Shown: positions 34,255-43,420 of the stretch, in pieces
Layout of the letters: every line of letters begins with the position of its first letter
How positions within the stretch are numbered: position 1 is the first letter of the stretch
The notes under the pieces: generated by a model
What the model was told of the DNA's origin: nothing
Seen by the model: the letters and a program-made list of their open reading frames with translations, nothing else
The model's database searches: none
From: Bacteroidota bacterium
GTDB taxonomy: Bacteria; Bacteroidota; Bacteroidia; AKYH767-A; 2013-40CM-41-45
Direction: 5' to 3'
Length of the DNA stretch: 64,000 nucleotides
Assembly (NCBI GenBank): GCA_016721305.1
Contig: JADKIH010000025.1
Location: 67,149 to 131,148, forward strand
Program-made: the position numbers and the translations under genes

Positions 34255-35258
34255 AGGAGTTGCGGTAAAATTGCAGACGGAGGCGATGTACTACTCGTCG
34301 TTGCAAGCCATATCGTCATATTCATCAGCAGACGACGATGATTCCCTCCTGCGTCCTGCGTATAACCATTAAACAAAGCATCATTCGAATCGCCGGTACC
34401 ATCATCGCATGGAGAACTGTCGCCGATGGCAGCAACTTTTCCGTTACCGAAACGAGCATATGCAACCATCACATTTGTTGATCCGAATGCCGATCCTGTT
34501 TTATAAACAACACCCTTTACACTCGGATTTGCAGTTGTGTTCAGCGTCATGCTCGTACCATTAGCCCATAACACCTGAGTAACTGCACCCATTGGTCCGT
34601 TCAGAATTGAATCTGTCGGAAGACTTGGAATGTTACTCGATGTCTGAGAAAAATTTGCGAGGTCAAATGAAATTCCAAATGGGTTAACCTGAACAGTATT
34701 ATTCGTCATCAGATCATTCCAGATAAACGGAGAATCTTCTCCATCATTATTTCTGTCTGAAACATCATGATCACTCACCATGATCAATCCTCCACCGTTC
34801 TGAACGAAGTTTAAGATTGCCGTTTTTTCTGCAGCAGTAAATAGAATATTCGGTTCACAAACTATGAAGACTTTGTAATTGGAAAGATCCTGTGTGTTTG
34901 AACCATTACCATAGGTGATTTGTCCATTATAGGGAAGAGTTTCAACAACGTAGTTCTTCTTTACACAATCGACACCCCAAGCAGACAACGCACCATTCCA
35001 AAAAGTTTCTGAAGTTGATGCGATAATTCCCGACTGAGCAGCGGTTGGAATTTTCTGAGCATTTGACTCATTTCCGTTATTCAAAATTGCAGGACCGGAA
35101 CTGTAGCCAAGATTGTGTGCATCGGCATCAACAACCCAGTCGGCATTTCCTGCTGCCTCTGCTTTCGTAGCATCAAAAAGAATTTTGATCGTTTGCGCAT
35201 AAGAAGGACGCAACGATGCAATCAAAACCAAAAGAAGGATCAGTAATTTACTTTTCAT
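34251..35258 (-). CDS. secreted protein, N-terminal GATase-like part (same gene as 32021-34254)
   Basis: Signal peptide MKSKLLILLLVLIASLRPSYA, then a class I glutamine-amidotransferase-like/DUF4350-type Rossmann domain (about residues 24-320). It has the motifs KILFDATKAEAAGNADWVVD, YKVFIVCEPN, NFVQNGGGLIMVSDHD and RFGNGKVAAIGDSSPCDDGTG, and has no obvious catalytic Cys-His pair. Such domains occur at the start of secreted carbohydrate- or peptide-related proteins. The frame ends at about 34254 with a spurious tail. One shift near 34270 joins it to CNFTATPLNVCLGQS of the PKD domain. The complete protein would be about 1080 aa. Confidence 0.8.
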   Translation of the reverse strand: MKSKLLILLLVLIASLRPSYAQTIKILFDATKAEAAGNADWVVDADAHNLGYSSGPAILNNGNESNAQKIPTAAQSGIIASTSETFWNGALSAWGVDCVKKNYVVETLPYNGQITYGNGSNTQDLSNYKVFIVCEPNILFTAAEKTAILNFVQNGGGLIMVSDHDVSDRNNDGEDSPFIWNDLMTNNTVQVNPFGISFDLANFSQTSSNIPSLPTDSILNGPMGAVTQVLWANGTSMTLNTTANPSVKGVVYKTGSAFGSTNVMVAYARFGNGKVAAIGDSSPCDDGTGDSNDALFNGYTQDAGGNHRRLLMNMTIWLATTSSTSPPSAILPQLL

Positions 35259-35474
35259 CCACTATTCTACCGTATAATACAGCACTCAGAATAGCCGGGA
35301 GTCATTCGGGTAGATTCGGGAAACTATCCGCGCAGGGAGATAGACAGGCTTAAGTGCATGACAAATTTAAAATATTCCTTGAAAAAGCCCAATTTAAAGG
35401 GTATTTAGAGGAATTCTGAAAAGTCGATATAAAGGAGAAAAAGACGGATAAATTGGATTTTAAGTGAACAATTT

Positions 35475-35519
35475 AAACACTAAGACACTTAGACAATAAC
35501 TCTTAGTGTCTTAGTGTTT
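35475..35519 (-). terminator. terminator/word hairpin behind the multicopper oxidase gene
   Basis: A perfect 15-bp inverted repeat AAACACTAAGACACT / AGTGTCTTAGTGTTT, nine bases after the stop at 35528. The arms are themselves made of near-repeats of ACTAAGAC. Confidence 0.75.
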
Positions 35520-35527
35520 AAAAAAAA

Positions 35528-37213
35528 TCAATTTTTCACTACGGCTTTCGTCACAAACGAGCCTGTCGTTTTCAGGCTCACTGAGTACATCCCGGCACTC
35601 CAATTCTCAGTATTGAGCTTAATTTGATTTCCAACAGGATTCATCACCGAAGTAAAAACAATCTTTCCCAAGGCATCCGAAATCACCACATTCACTTGCT
35701 CGTTTGTCGAAGTCTGAATAGTTAAATTATCGGAAACAGGATTCGGATAAACACTTATTTGATCATCTAATTTAATTTCATGCGTTCCTGATGTGAGCGG
35801 CATCACGACAAATTGCCCCATCATGCCATCGTCTTCGTGCATGAGAATGTGGCAATGATACATGTAGCTCATCGTACTGTCGGCATAATCTTCGAACTTA
35901 GTAATGAAACGTACGGTTTCCATTGGCGCGAGCATTACTACATCTTTATAACCGCTTTCCTCCGGACTAGGAGAAACACCATCGCGATCCAACACAAAAA
36001 ACTCCATATCATGAAGGTGGAACGGATGCGCAACCATGGTTTGATTGGTGATCGACCAAATCTCTACATTGTCGAGCGGGATTCTGTAATCGATGCGATT
36101 CATATCGAAGAGCTGACCGTTAAAGTAAAATGGCCCGTCCATCGACATCATGTTTTGTGCGGTGATAAGAATGTTTCTTGTTTCAACGGCTTCTGCTTCC
36201 GTCCAAGGAGTATACGAAACAAGTGTAGATGGAACAGTTGTAATCGCATCAACTGTTTGCGCAATTACATTTAACTGAAGAATATTAAAATCAATTCCGT
36301 TAATCGGACTATACATTGTGGAATCCATTCCCGGCATTGGAATACCGCCCTGAACACCGGATGGTAATTCAGAAGCATAACTCATCAGATAAAGTTGCTG
36401 ACCTTGCATATTGTTTACATCGAGTAAAATTTCGGCACGCTCACCGGGCGAAAGACGAATTCGATTTACATAAACAGGAGCATGGAGCAAACCTCCGTCG
36501 TTACCGATCACATAAAAGTATTGATTGGCAAAGAAGCCGAAATTAAAATTTCTTTCCTGCGAACCATTCAATAAACGAAACCTGACAAGTTGTGCCGGAA
36601 TTTCGAGCATGGGATTTTGTGTTCCATTCACAAGAATTAAACTATCGTTCATTCCTCTCCATAATATCTGATTATTGCTGTCCAATTGCTGTGTCTGAAC
36701 AACAATCGGGAAATCATCGACACCATATTTACGAGGCAATGGCAATGCAGCTTCAGCACTATCACGAACAATAATAAACCCGGCAGCACCACGCATTGCT
36801 TGTTGTCCCGTTTTCATGTGAGTATGCGGATGATACCAAAATGTAGATGCATTATTTTTTACTTCAAACATTGGCGACCATGTATCGCCGGAAAGAACAA
36901 CAGTATGCGGACCACCATCAGCCATTGCAGGCACGTGTACACCATGCCAGTGAACCGTTGTGGTATCGGATAATGTATTGGTAACATTCATCGTTACCAT
37001 ATCACCCTTCTGCAAAATCAATGTAGGACCCAGATAAGGATATTGATTGAATGCATTTGTAAATGTTTTTACACCCGGGAGAAATTGTACGCTATCAGGA
37101 TGCATCGTCAAATTGAAAACAGTTCCGCTCAGTGTATCCGGAATTGGAATTGCATTTTGTGCCGATACTTTTAGTACGGAAAGAAGAATAAGTATGAAGG
37201 TAATTTTTTTCAT
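35528..37213 (-). CDS. multicopper oxidase with T9SS sorting domain
   Basis: Secreted three-cupredoxin-domain oxidase (laccase/CotA/CueO class) that oxidises phenols or metal ions and reduces O2. Signal peptide at 1-18 from the ATG 37213 (MKKITFILILLSVLKVSA); an upstream in-frame ATG only adds a short non-signal stretch. All four copper-binding blocks are visible: HWHGVHVP, WYHPHTHMK, HPFHLHDME and YHCHILMHEDDGMM, the last carrying the type 1 copper Cys. The C terminus is a type A sorting domain (ISVYPNPVSDNLTIQ ... SFVTKAVVKN), so the enzyme should reach the cell surface or medium through the T9SS. The Met-rich end of the last block (MHEDDGMMGQFVV) resembles copper-tolerance types. No metal-resistance genes adjoin it. 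Confidence 0.92.
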   Translation of the reverse strand: MKKITFILILLSVLKVSAQNAIPIPDTLSGTVFNLTMHPDSVQFLPGVKTFTNAFNQYPYLGPTLILQKGDMVTMNVTNTLSDTTTVHWHGVHVPAMADGGPHTVVLSGDTWSPMFEVKNNASTFWYHPHTHMKTGQQAMRGAAGFIIVRDSAEAALPLPRKYGVDDFPIVVQTQQLDSNNQILWRGMNDSLILVNGTQNPMLEIPAQLVRFRLLNGSQERNFNFGFFANQYFYVIGNDGGLLHAPVYVNRIRLSPGERAEILLDVNNMQGQQLYLMSYASELPSGVQGGIPMPGMDSTMYSPINGIDFNILQLNVIAQTVDAITTVPSTLVSYTPWTEAEAVETRNILITAQNMMSMDGPFYFNGQLFDMNRIDYRIPLDNVEIWSITNQTMVAHPFHLHDMEFFVLDRDGVSPSPEESGYKDVVMLAPMETVRFITKFEDYADSTMSYMYHCHILMHEDDGMMGQFVVMPLTSGTHEIKLDDQISVYPNPVSDNLTIQTSTNEQVNVVISDALGKIVFTSVMNPVGNQIKLNTENWSAGMYSVSLKTTGSFVTKAVVKN

Positions 37214-37243
37214 GATGAATGCTTTCACTCAATTGTAGGAGAT

Positions 37244-37276
37244 AAAAAAAGGAGAACTTTTGGTTCTCCTTTTTAC
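37244..37276 (-). terminator. terminator of the cargo gene at 37278-38174
   Basis: AAAAGGAGAAC pairs with GTTCTCCTTTT around TTTTG, with A and T runs on both sides, immediately after the stop codon. Confidence 0.85.
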
Positions 37277-37277
37277 A

Positions 37278-38174
37278 TTATTGTTTAATGATATTCTTTG
37301 AGATCGTCTTATTGTTCTGCTTGACTTGAATAATGTATGAGCCCTTTGCAAGATCTGCAATATCGACATCAGTCGTCATTCCGGTTCCAAGATGCTCAAT
37401 CGTCTTCACAATTTCTCCCTGAAAATTAATAATTTTCAGAGTTGCATTCTTGTCCTTGGTGTCATTCACACGAACAGAAATTTTCGTGGTAGCCGGATTT
37501 GGTGAAACATCAAATCCGAGCGGTGCAGGTGCCGGAGCAATTCCTGCAACAACGCCGCTGAATGCAAGTTCATCAACGTACAGATAACTGTTAGCTGTTG
37601 CCGTAGCACCATTTGCCTGACTGGCTGAAAGAACGATAACACAAGTATCCGGATCGTTTCCATTCAGATAGTTTACAGGCAATGTAAAAGTTGCCCAACT
37701 CATTGCCATGCCACCGAGTGCTTCGTATAAAGTAGCAACTGTATCACGAGTGCCAAGTGTATTATCCCAGTGCGTCAATGCAACAGCGATAAATCCCTGA
37801 TCCGCGCCCGATGCCATGTACTGCCATTTGCCCGTTAAACTTTGTGGGCGACCGGAAATTGGAAATCCTGAATTCGGAAGAAATGTTGTTTGATCGATCG
37901 TGCCACAAACTGCAACACCGGGAACACAACCGACACCGATTGCATTTTTTGAAATCAATTTAATATAAGCTGTTCCTACTGATCCGGGCGTTCCTTTCAA
38001 ACAAGTATATACACCAAGCGGGCTTGACATATCGTTTAGGCAAGACCACTGATTTGGATTGTTGTAAGATCCCATGCTTGTCCAGTTTTCAAAACCATTG
38101 TTTGGAATTGCTTGTCCGAACGAAGCTATGAAGGAAATTAAAATAAGCACTACTGAATAGACGATTCTTTTCAT
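37278..38174 (-). CDS. T9SS cargo protein, PCMD-like
   Basis: A 298-aa secreted protein. Signal peptide 1-20 (MKRIVYSVVLILISFIASFG). The body (about 22-215) begins IPNNGFENWTSMGSYNNPNQWSCLND, the opening signature of the PCMD (putative carbohydrate metabolism) jelly-roll family, and includes SGRPQSLTGKWQYM and YLYVDELAFSG. The type A sorting domain is FDVSPNPATTKISV ... AKGSYIIQVKQNNKTISKNIIKQ. It is probably a surface glycan-binding protein; no catalytic residues are recognisable. A TACTTTTG -7 box lies at 38222-38229 on the minus strand, about 45 bp upstream. Confidence 0.85.
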   Translation of the reverse strand: MKRIVYSVVLILISFIASFGQAIPNNGFENWTSMGSYNNPNQWSCLNDMSSPLGVYTCLKGTPGSVGTAYIKLISKNAIGVGCVPGVAVCGTIDQTTFLPNSGFPISGRPQSLTGKWQYMASGADQGFIAVALTHWDNTLGTRDTVATLYEALGGMAMSWATFTLPVNYLNGNDPDTCVIVLSASQANGATATANSYLYVDELAFSGVVAGIAPAPAPLGFDVSPNPATTKISVRVNDTKDKNATLKIINFQGEIVKTIEHLGTGMTTDVDIADLAKGSYIIQVKQNNKTISKNIIKQ

Positions 38175-38463
38175 TTTGAATGGATATGATTTTTAGGAAG
38201 TCTTTTGTTGACGCAGAGTTACAAAAGTACCAAAGAAAGTATTCACCATTCTTAAATAATTCTCAACAATTGGATTTTAAAAAGAAATTTCGAGGCAAAA
38301 TTGAAATTTTAACAAAACCATTACAAAGCGTACGCTCTCCAATTAGCCGGAAACCACTGAGACCTGGCTATTTTCCATTAAAAAAGGAAGGAGGAAATTT
38401 GAAACAGCTTTATCTGAAGAGCGCAAAACCCGATATCATAAATGCTATCGGGTTGTAAATTCC

Positions 38464-39531
38464 TTATCGTACAAGAGCAACTTTGCGCACAAAATATCTA
38501 CCATCTGTCGCTTTAGCAATCAGATGATAAATCCCGGCTGAAAGCAAATCGATGTTTATATAAGAAGTCCCGGTTGAAAATTCTCCCTGAAATACTAATC
38601 TTCCGGTCATATCGACAAGTTGAACTCGAACACCGGTTCCACATTCGTTTAACAACTCAAATGAACCGGCCGTAGGTGAAAAAGCAAATTGAATTCCTTC
38701 CGGCAAAATAGAATCATGGATACCGTTTACCTCTCCAACTTTCGGATGACAAGAAGCCAAATCATTCATTGAAATATTCATTGGAATCGATGTCCCCAGT
38801 GCAGCAGTAGTCCCGGAAATTATTACAGGAAACAACTGATTATTCGTCGTACCCTGTCCAACATACAATGTATCATTTAAAAACATCATTCCAAAAATCG
38901 TCGTCAGATGATTGAGTGTTGTGCTGAAGCTATTAATTATAGTTCCTGCCGGATTAATTACTGTAAGCTCGGTGGTATTACCAATTGATGTACCTCTGAA
39001 GAAATACACATTTCCAACACTATCAATTGCCATATCCGCAACCGAAAAAACCAATGACGTATCGGTAAAGATCGGCGTGAGTGTACCGTTAGCATTCAGT
39101 CGCGAAATTCTCTGATCATTCACCTGACTTGGTGTACCTGAATGTTGAAAATATACAAATGTTCCATAGCCTGCCGAATTATGATAGAGCAGAGAATCGG
39201 TCAGAACATAAACCCATGCAGAACCCGTCCATCGTAAAATTCCCTTTGGCATGGAACTTAAAAAACTTGTCGAATAAAAAGTCCGGTTGGATGAGTTTTG
39301 AGTAATATCATTTGCATATGCAACACTGGCCAGTTGCGATACAGAAGGAACGGCAATCAGTCCGTGATCGATAATTGTACCACCTGAAGCATCCAGTTCC
39401 AACTCATGCAAGCCTGAACCGATACTTCCATAAAAATAATTTTGCTGACAAGAGAAGTCAGAAGCAATTTGAGCAAAGGATGTAAGCGTCAAAGATGCTA
39501 ACACAAAAGTGAGCAGGGCTAATTTTTTCAT
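38464..39531 (-). CDS. T9SS cargo protein with beta-propeller-like repeats
   Basis: A 355-aa secreted protein. Signal peptide MKKLALLTFVLASLTLTSFA (1-20). The central part (about 25-270) has repeated 'D..GNVYF' and 'W.G..W' segments such as AIDSVGNVYFFRG and RWTGSAWVYVLTD, consistent with a beta-propeller. The C-terminal sorting domain is atypical at its start (IQFAFSPTAGSFELLN instead of YPNP) but ends classically with GRLVFQGEFS, LSAGIYHLIAKATDGRYFVRKVALVR. A good promoter lies directly upstream. Function unknown. Confidence 0.83.
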   Translation of the reverse strand: MKKLALLTFVLASLTLTSFAQIASDFSCQQNYFYGSIGSGLHELELDASGGTIIDHGLIAVPSVSQLASVAYANDITQNSSNRTFYSTSFLSSMPKGILRWTGSAWVYVLTDSLLYHNSAGYGTFVYFQHSGTPSQVNDQRISRLNANGTLTPIFTDTSLVFSVADMAIDSVGNVYFFRGTSIGNTTELTVINPAGTIINSFSTTLNHLTTIFGMMFLNDTLYVGQGTTNNQLFPVIISGTTAALGTSIPMNISMNDLASCHPKVGEVNGIHDSILPEGIQFAFSPTAGSFELLNECGTGVRVQLVDMTGRLVFQGEFSTGTSYINIDLLSAGIYHLIAKATDGRYFVRKVALVR

Positions 39532-39852
39532 CGATTAATTTTTCCGTATCCAAAGCTAAGGAATCCTATCAGAATTAAAAATCTATTAATTACCTGCTTT
39601 CACCTCTATTCTCTAAGCGTTTTCAAAAAAAACGGCGACTCACTTTTAAAAAACGTTACCAACTTCCGAATGTGAATTGAATTATTTTCAGCCCGACTTT
39701 CAGCTTTGCCAAATCTCTTTATATTTACCCTGGATGCAATATTTCCACGCTACTTCAGAATGCACAACATGACTTTCCGTGAAAAGTTCATATTCGATCT
39801 GAAATGTCTTCCTACTATACATCTCTAAAATAAAATAAACTAAACCTAAACT
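39532..39852. other. divergent intergenic region
   Basis: 321 bp between two divergent T9SS cargo genes. It holds the minus-strand promoter at 39551-39581. On the plus strand a weaker TATATTTA box lies near 39720. No gene is seen. Confidence 0.5.
39551..39581 (-). promoter_or_regulatory. promoter of the 38464-39531 gene
   Basis: On the minus strand TTTT (39578-39581), exactly 19 bp, then TAGCTTTG (39551-39558), a perfect TAnnTTTG. The leader would be about 14 nt. Confidence 0.65.
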
Positions 39853-40974
39853 ATGAATTACTCTACTCTTCGTAAACCACTTGGTTTATTAGTCGTGCTG
39901 TGCATTTTATTCAGCGCAGGAAAGTCTTTCGGACAGGAAAGTCTTCGTCCTTTCATCTTGGGTGAGAAAGGAAAAACTCAAACAGTTGCACGTCTTGCTC
40001 CAACTCAACAGGTGCAGTTCAATCTGAGTCAGATGCATGACATTTTAGGTCTCGATCAGGAAGCAGATGTTCAATTGATCCGTGAAGAGAGCGATAATCT
40101 CGGTGTTAATTACCGATTCCGTGAATTGATTCACGGCATTCCGGTTGAAAACACGATGTACATTATCCAGACAAAAAACAATTTAATTACTTCATTGAGC
40201 GGCGACATCATTCTCGACACAGATCCAATGATGGAGCAGCGTACAGCTGCACATTTGAGCAACGCTGATGCTATTCAATCAGCTCTTTCAACAGTGAATG
40301 CAAGTCGCTATGCATGGGAAGACGTAGAAATGGAAAAGCAATTGCAGGAACAAAATCACGATTTGTCGGCTAGTAATCGCCCGACAGCAGAACTCGTTTG
40401 GTACACGCCGGGCGAATCGCTTGATGCTCGTGATTTGCGCTTAGCATACAAAGTGATTGTTTACGCGCTCGAGCCACTCAGTCGTCAGGCTATTTTCGTT
40501 GACGCAACAAACGGATCTATTCTCGGTCGTCGTGATATGCTTTACTTCACCGATGCTACCGGAACTGCTGCAACAGCTTATAGCGGAACACAAACAATTC
40601 ACAGCGACTTAAACGGTGCGACGTATCGTCTTCGCGATATCACAAAAGGAAATGGCGTTATCACTCTTCACGGCGAAACAAGTTCACACGCTGATTATAC
40701 AAGCACTACTGCAAATTGGAGCTATACAACGAATGACAAGTATGCATTGGATGCACACTTTGGTGTTTCATCGACTTACGCATTCTATCAGGCAAATTTC
40801 GGTCGTAACAGTATCAACAATGCCGGATTTGCATTGACTAGTTATGTGAATGAAACTGCAACGGTAAACAATGCATACTGGGACGGCGCAACGATGCACT
40901 TCGGTGTTCGTTCAGGAACAAGTGCAGGTATCGTTGGTATTGATGTAACAGGACACGAGCTACACACGGATTAA
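39853..40974 (+). CDS. M4 (thermolysin/bacillolysin) metalloprotease, N-terminal part (frameshifted)
   Basis: Secreted zinc metalloprotease precursor. Signal peptide about 1-27. FTP and PepSY propeptide domains (about 35-230; NLGVNYRFRELIHGIPVENTMYII, LRLAYKVIVYALEP) act as inhibitor and chaperone. The catalytic domain starts at about 235. The frame ends at 40974 inside the zinc motif, as TGHELHTD. Adding one T gives TGHELTHGLTQYTSNLNYSSESGAINESMSD, the complete HExxH plus the downstream Glu. This precise repair shows the gene is one unit, 39853-42503. It should be an extracellular protein-degrading enzyme delivered by the T9SS. Confidence 0.9.
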   Translation: MNYSTLRKPLGLLVVLCILFSAGKSFGQESLRPFILGEKGKTQTVARLAPTQQVQFNLSQMHDILGLDQEADVQLIREESDNLGVNYRFRELIHGIPVENTMYIIQTKNNLITSLSGDIILDTDPMMEQRTAAHLSNADAIQSALSTVNASRYAWEDVEMEKQLQEQNHDLSASNRPTAELVWYTPGESLDARDLRLAYKVIVYALEPLSRQAIFVDATNGSILGRRDMLYFTDATGTAATAYSGTQTIHSDLNGATYRLRDITKGNGVITLHGETSSHADYTSTTANWSYTTNDKYALDAHFGVSSTYAFYQANFGRNSINNAGFALTSYVNETATVNNAYWDGATMHFGVRSGTSAGIVGIDVTGHELHTD

Positions 40975-41030
40975 CACAATACACATCGAATCTGAATTAC
41001 AGCAGTGAATCGGGTGCTATCAATGAAAGT

Positions 41031-42503
41031 ATGAGTGACATTTTCGGGAAGGCCGTTCAGTTCTGGGCAAAGCCAACCGACATCAACTGGCTTTTGAGTA
41101 ATGATATGAACTGGGCAATTCGTAACATGGCGAATCCAAAACAATATGGTCAGCCGAATTGCTATCAGGGAGTAAACTGGTATACAGGAACAGCGGATAA
41201 TGGCGGCGTGCATACAAATAGCGGAGTAGGTAATTTCTTCTATTACTTACTTGTAAATGGCGGCGCAGCTACGAACGATAAAGGAAATGCATACACTGTA
41301 ACAGGTTTAGGTTTAACCGTAGCGAATGCGATCATCTATCGTTCCGAAACAACATATTTAACTCCAACTTCAAACTATGCAGCATGGAGAACAGCGTGTA
41401 TCAATGCTGCCACTGATTTATACGGAGCAGGTTCAACACAAGTGGCTCAGGTGCAAAATGCCTGGTATGCCGTAGGAGTTGGAACAGCAGCAGGTGGCGG
41501 TGGTGGAACAACTTGTTCGGCTCCGACAGGACTTACATCGGTAAGTATCACAAATACAACGGCAACAATTTCATGGGGAAATACAGGTGCGGTAAGTTAT
41601 AATCTCCAGTGGAAAGCAAGCAGTGCTGCAAGCTGGACTACAGTAAGCGGATTAACTACTACATCTTATGCGCTGAGCGGATTAGTAACATGCACAGGAT
41701 ATCAATTCCAGGTGCAAGGAGTTTGTTCGACCGGAACAAGTGCATACAGCACAGCAGCTTCATTCTCAACCACAGGTTGTACAACTACATATTGTACATC
41801 AAAAGGAAATAACTCGACTTACGAATACATTAATCGTATCGCTTTAGGAACGATTAACAATACGAGCGGTAACAATGCAGGTTATGGTAACTACACAGCA
41901 TTAAGTACGAATTTAGCGGGAAGCACTGCCGCTACGATCACGATGGTTCCGGGATTTGCAAGCACAACTTACAGAGAATACTGGACGGTTTATATTGATT
42001 ACAATAAGAACGGAGTATTCACTGATGCCGGCGAAAAAGTAGCAACAGGAAACGGAACAGGAACGGTAACAGCCACATTCACAGTTCCGGCTTCTGCATT
42101 GAATGGTGCAACACGTATGCGCGTACAGATGAAATACGCGAGTGCTGCGACTAATTCATGTACAACATTTACTTATGGTGAAGTAGAAGATTACACGGTA
42201 AACATCACCGGTAATGCAGCATTCACGATCAACGGAACATCGAATGCGGAAATTTCTTCTGATGTTTTATATCCGAATCCTGTAAACGATCGTTTGCACC
42301 TGAGCTTTAATTCTTCTTCAGAAGGAAAAGTGGTGGTTTCGGTTTACAATGTAACAGGACAGTGGATGAAGAGTGCGGAATATCGCATGACAGAAGGAAG
42401 TAATGATTTCGATATGTCGACGGTAGAATTCCCTGCAGGATTATATCTCTTAAAAGTTAGCGGAGATGTTAATCAGACTTATCGCTTTATGATTGCCAAG
42501 TAA
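41031..42503 (+). CDS. M4 metalloprotease, C-terminal part with Fn3, GEVED and T9SS domains
   Basis: Continuation of the protease from 39853. MSDIFG follows the third zinc ligand (NES), and DNGGVHTNSGVGNFFYYLL contains the proton-donor His. After the catalytic domain comes a glycine-rich linker, then a fibronectin type III domain (CSAPTGLTSVSITNTTATISW). A GEVED domain follows (YCTSKGNNSTYEYINRI ... YGEVEDYTVN), and a type A sorting domain (DVLYPNPVNDRLHLSF ... FPAGLYLLKVSGDVNQTYRFMIAK). The complete precursor is about 880 aa. A strong terminator follows 20 bp after the stop. Confidence 0.9.
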   Translation: MSDIFGKAVQFWAKPTDINWLLSNDMNWAIRNMANPKQYGQPNCYQGVNWYTGTADNGGVHTNSGVGNFFYYLLVNGGAATNDKGNAYTVTGLGLTVANAIIYRSETTYLTPTSNYAAWRTACINAATDLYGAGSTQVAQVQNAWYAVGVGTAAGGGGGTTCSAPTGLTSVSITNTTATISWGNTGAVSYNLQWKASSAASWTTVSGLTTTSYALSGLVTCTGYQFQVQGVCSTGTSAYSTAASFSTTGCTTTYCTSKGNNSTYEYINRIALGTINNTSGNNAGYGNYTALSTNLAGSTAATITMVPGFASTTYREYWTVYIDYNKNGVFTDAGEKVATGNGTGTVTATFTVPASALNGATRMRVQMKYASAATNSCTTFTYGEVEDYTVNITGNAAFTINGTSNAEISSDVLYPNPVNDRLHLSFNSSSEGKVVVSVYNVTGQWMKSAEYRMTEGSNDFDMSTVEFPAGLYLLKVSGDVNQTYRFMIAK

Positions 42504-42523
42504 ATTGATCAAGTGATAAAAGC

Positions 42524-42558
42524 AAAAAGCCGGTCAGGAAACTGACCGGCTTTTTTTG
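42524..42558. terminator. terminator of the M4 protease gene
   Basis: AAAAAGCCGGTCAG pairs with CTGACCGGCTTTTTTT around GAAA: a perfect stem with T7. Confidence 0.9.
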
Positions 42559-42605
42559 TGATCAGTTAGACGGTTATCACAGGGATCGCAGATCCCAAAA
42601 AAAGC

Positions 42606-42653
42606 CGGGGAGTCAGTACATGAACCACCACAATACCAGACTCAGACTCCCCA
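42606..42653. terminator. hairpin behind yceI
   Basis: GGGGAGTC (42607-42614) pairs with GACTCCCC (42645-42652) around a 30-nt loop with a second GACTCAGACTC repeat. It lies between convergent genes. Confidence 0.5.
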
Positions 42654-42703
42654 AACTTTTAGACCCACTTTATAAAATAACACTCTAGTATTTCTCCGGC
42701 TTA

Positions 42704-43237
42704 TTAAGCTTGTTTAGCAAACTGGATTTCGGCGTTGATTTTTACTTCTTCGCTAACGAGAACACCACCTGTTTCAAGGGCAGCATTCCAGTTCAATCCC
42801 CAGTCTTTACGATTAATTTTTCCGCTTAAAGAGAAGCCTGCCTTTTCATTTCCCCAAGGATCTTTATTGATACCACCCATTTCAACTTCGAAGCTCACTT
42901 CTTTCGTAATTCCTTTAATTGTCAAATTACCTTTCAGTTGATAATTTGAATTATCGTGTTTAGTAACGGCAGTACTCGTGAAAACGATTTCTTTGTGATT
43001 TTCCACGTCGAAGAAATCAGGGCTTTTTAAGTGGCCATCGCGACTATCTTCGTTAGTAAATACCGAAGCAGCATCGATAACGGCTTTAACCGTTGCCTTA
43101 CTGAAATCAGCTCCGTCAGAAGTAACTTCCGCCATAAATTTTCTGAATTCACCTTTTACGTTAGTAATCATCAGGTGCTTTACCTTGAACAGGATTTCAC
43201 TGTGCGTTGGGTCGAGGACCCAGTTGGTTGTTGACAT
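42704..43237 (-). CDS. yceI: YceI family protein
   Basis: A lipocalin-like YceI/polyisoprenoid-binding protein of 177 aa, full domain length. It opens with NWVLDPTHSEILFKVKHLMITNVKGEF, the family signature, and has AVIDAASVFTNEDSRDGHLKSPDFFDVENHKEIVF and NRKDWGLNW. No signal peptide is visible, so unlike E. coli YceI this copy is cytosolic. Members bind isoprenoid chains such as quinone precursors; the exact ligand is unknown. The gene stands alone, with an AGTAAGT word array before its start. Confidence 0.92.
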   Translation of the reverse strand: MSTTNWVLDPTHSEILFKVKHLMITNVKGEFRKFMAEVTSDGADFSKATVKAVIDAASVFTNEDSRDGHLKSPDFFDVENHKEIVFTSTAVTKHDNSNYQLKGNLTIKGITKEVSFEVEMGGINKDPWGNEKAGFSLSGKINRKDWGLNWNAALETGGVLVSEEVKINAEIQFAKQA

Positions 43238-43241
43238 TGTA

Positions 43242-43345
43242 TGTAAGTTGTAAGTAGTAAGTAGTAAGTAGTAAGTTGACTATTTGTTAGGTGCATGGAT
43301 TGAGTGTAAGTCGACTTACTACTTACGACTTACTACTTACCAACC
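43242..43345. repeat. heptamer array AGTAAGT with inverted arm
   Basis: AAGTAGT/AGTAAGT units at 43242-43275 face GACTTACTACTTAC units at 43310-43342 across a ~35-nt loop. The same word recurs at 54331-54352 and 54468-54486. Confidence 0.8.
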
Positions 43346-43420
43346 TAACGGATGCAAAGATGCACCAATGCCACCCCACATTCCATTCACATAGGTTAAC
43401 AAATCACCGCCGAGAAAGTT

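Noticed and set aside
38180..38458. 92-codon plus-strand frame between two cargo genes
   Set aside because: It overlaps the likely promoter of the minus-strand cargo gene and encodes a lysine-rich sequence without recognisable features.
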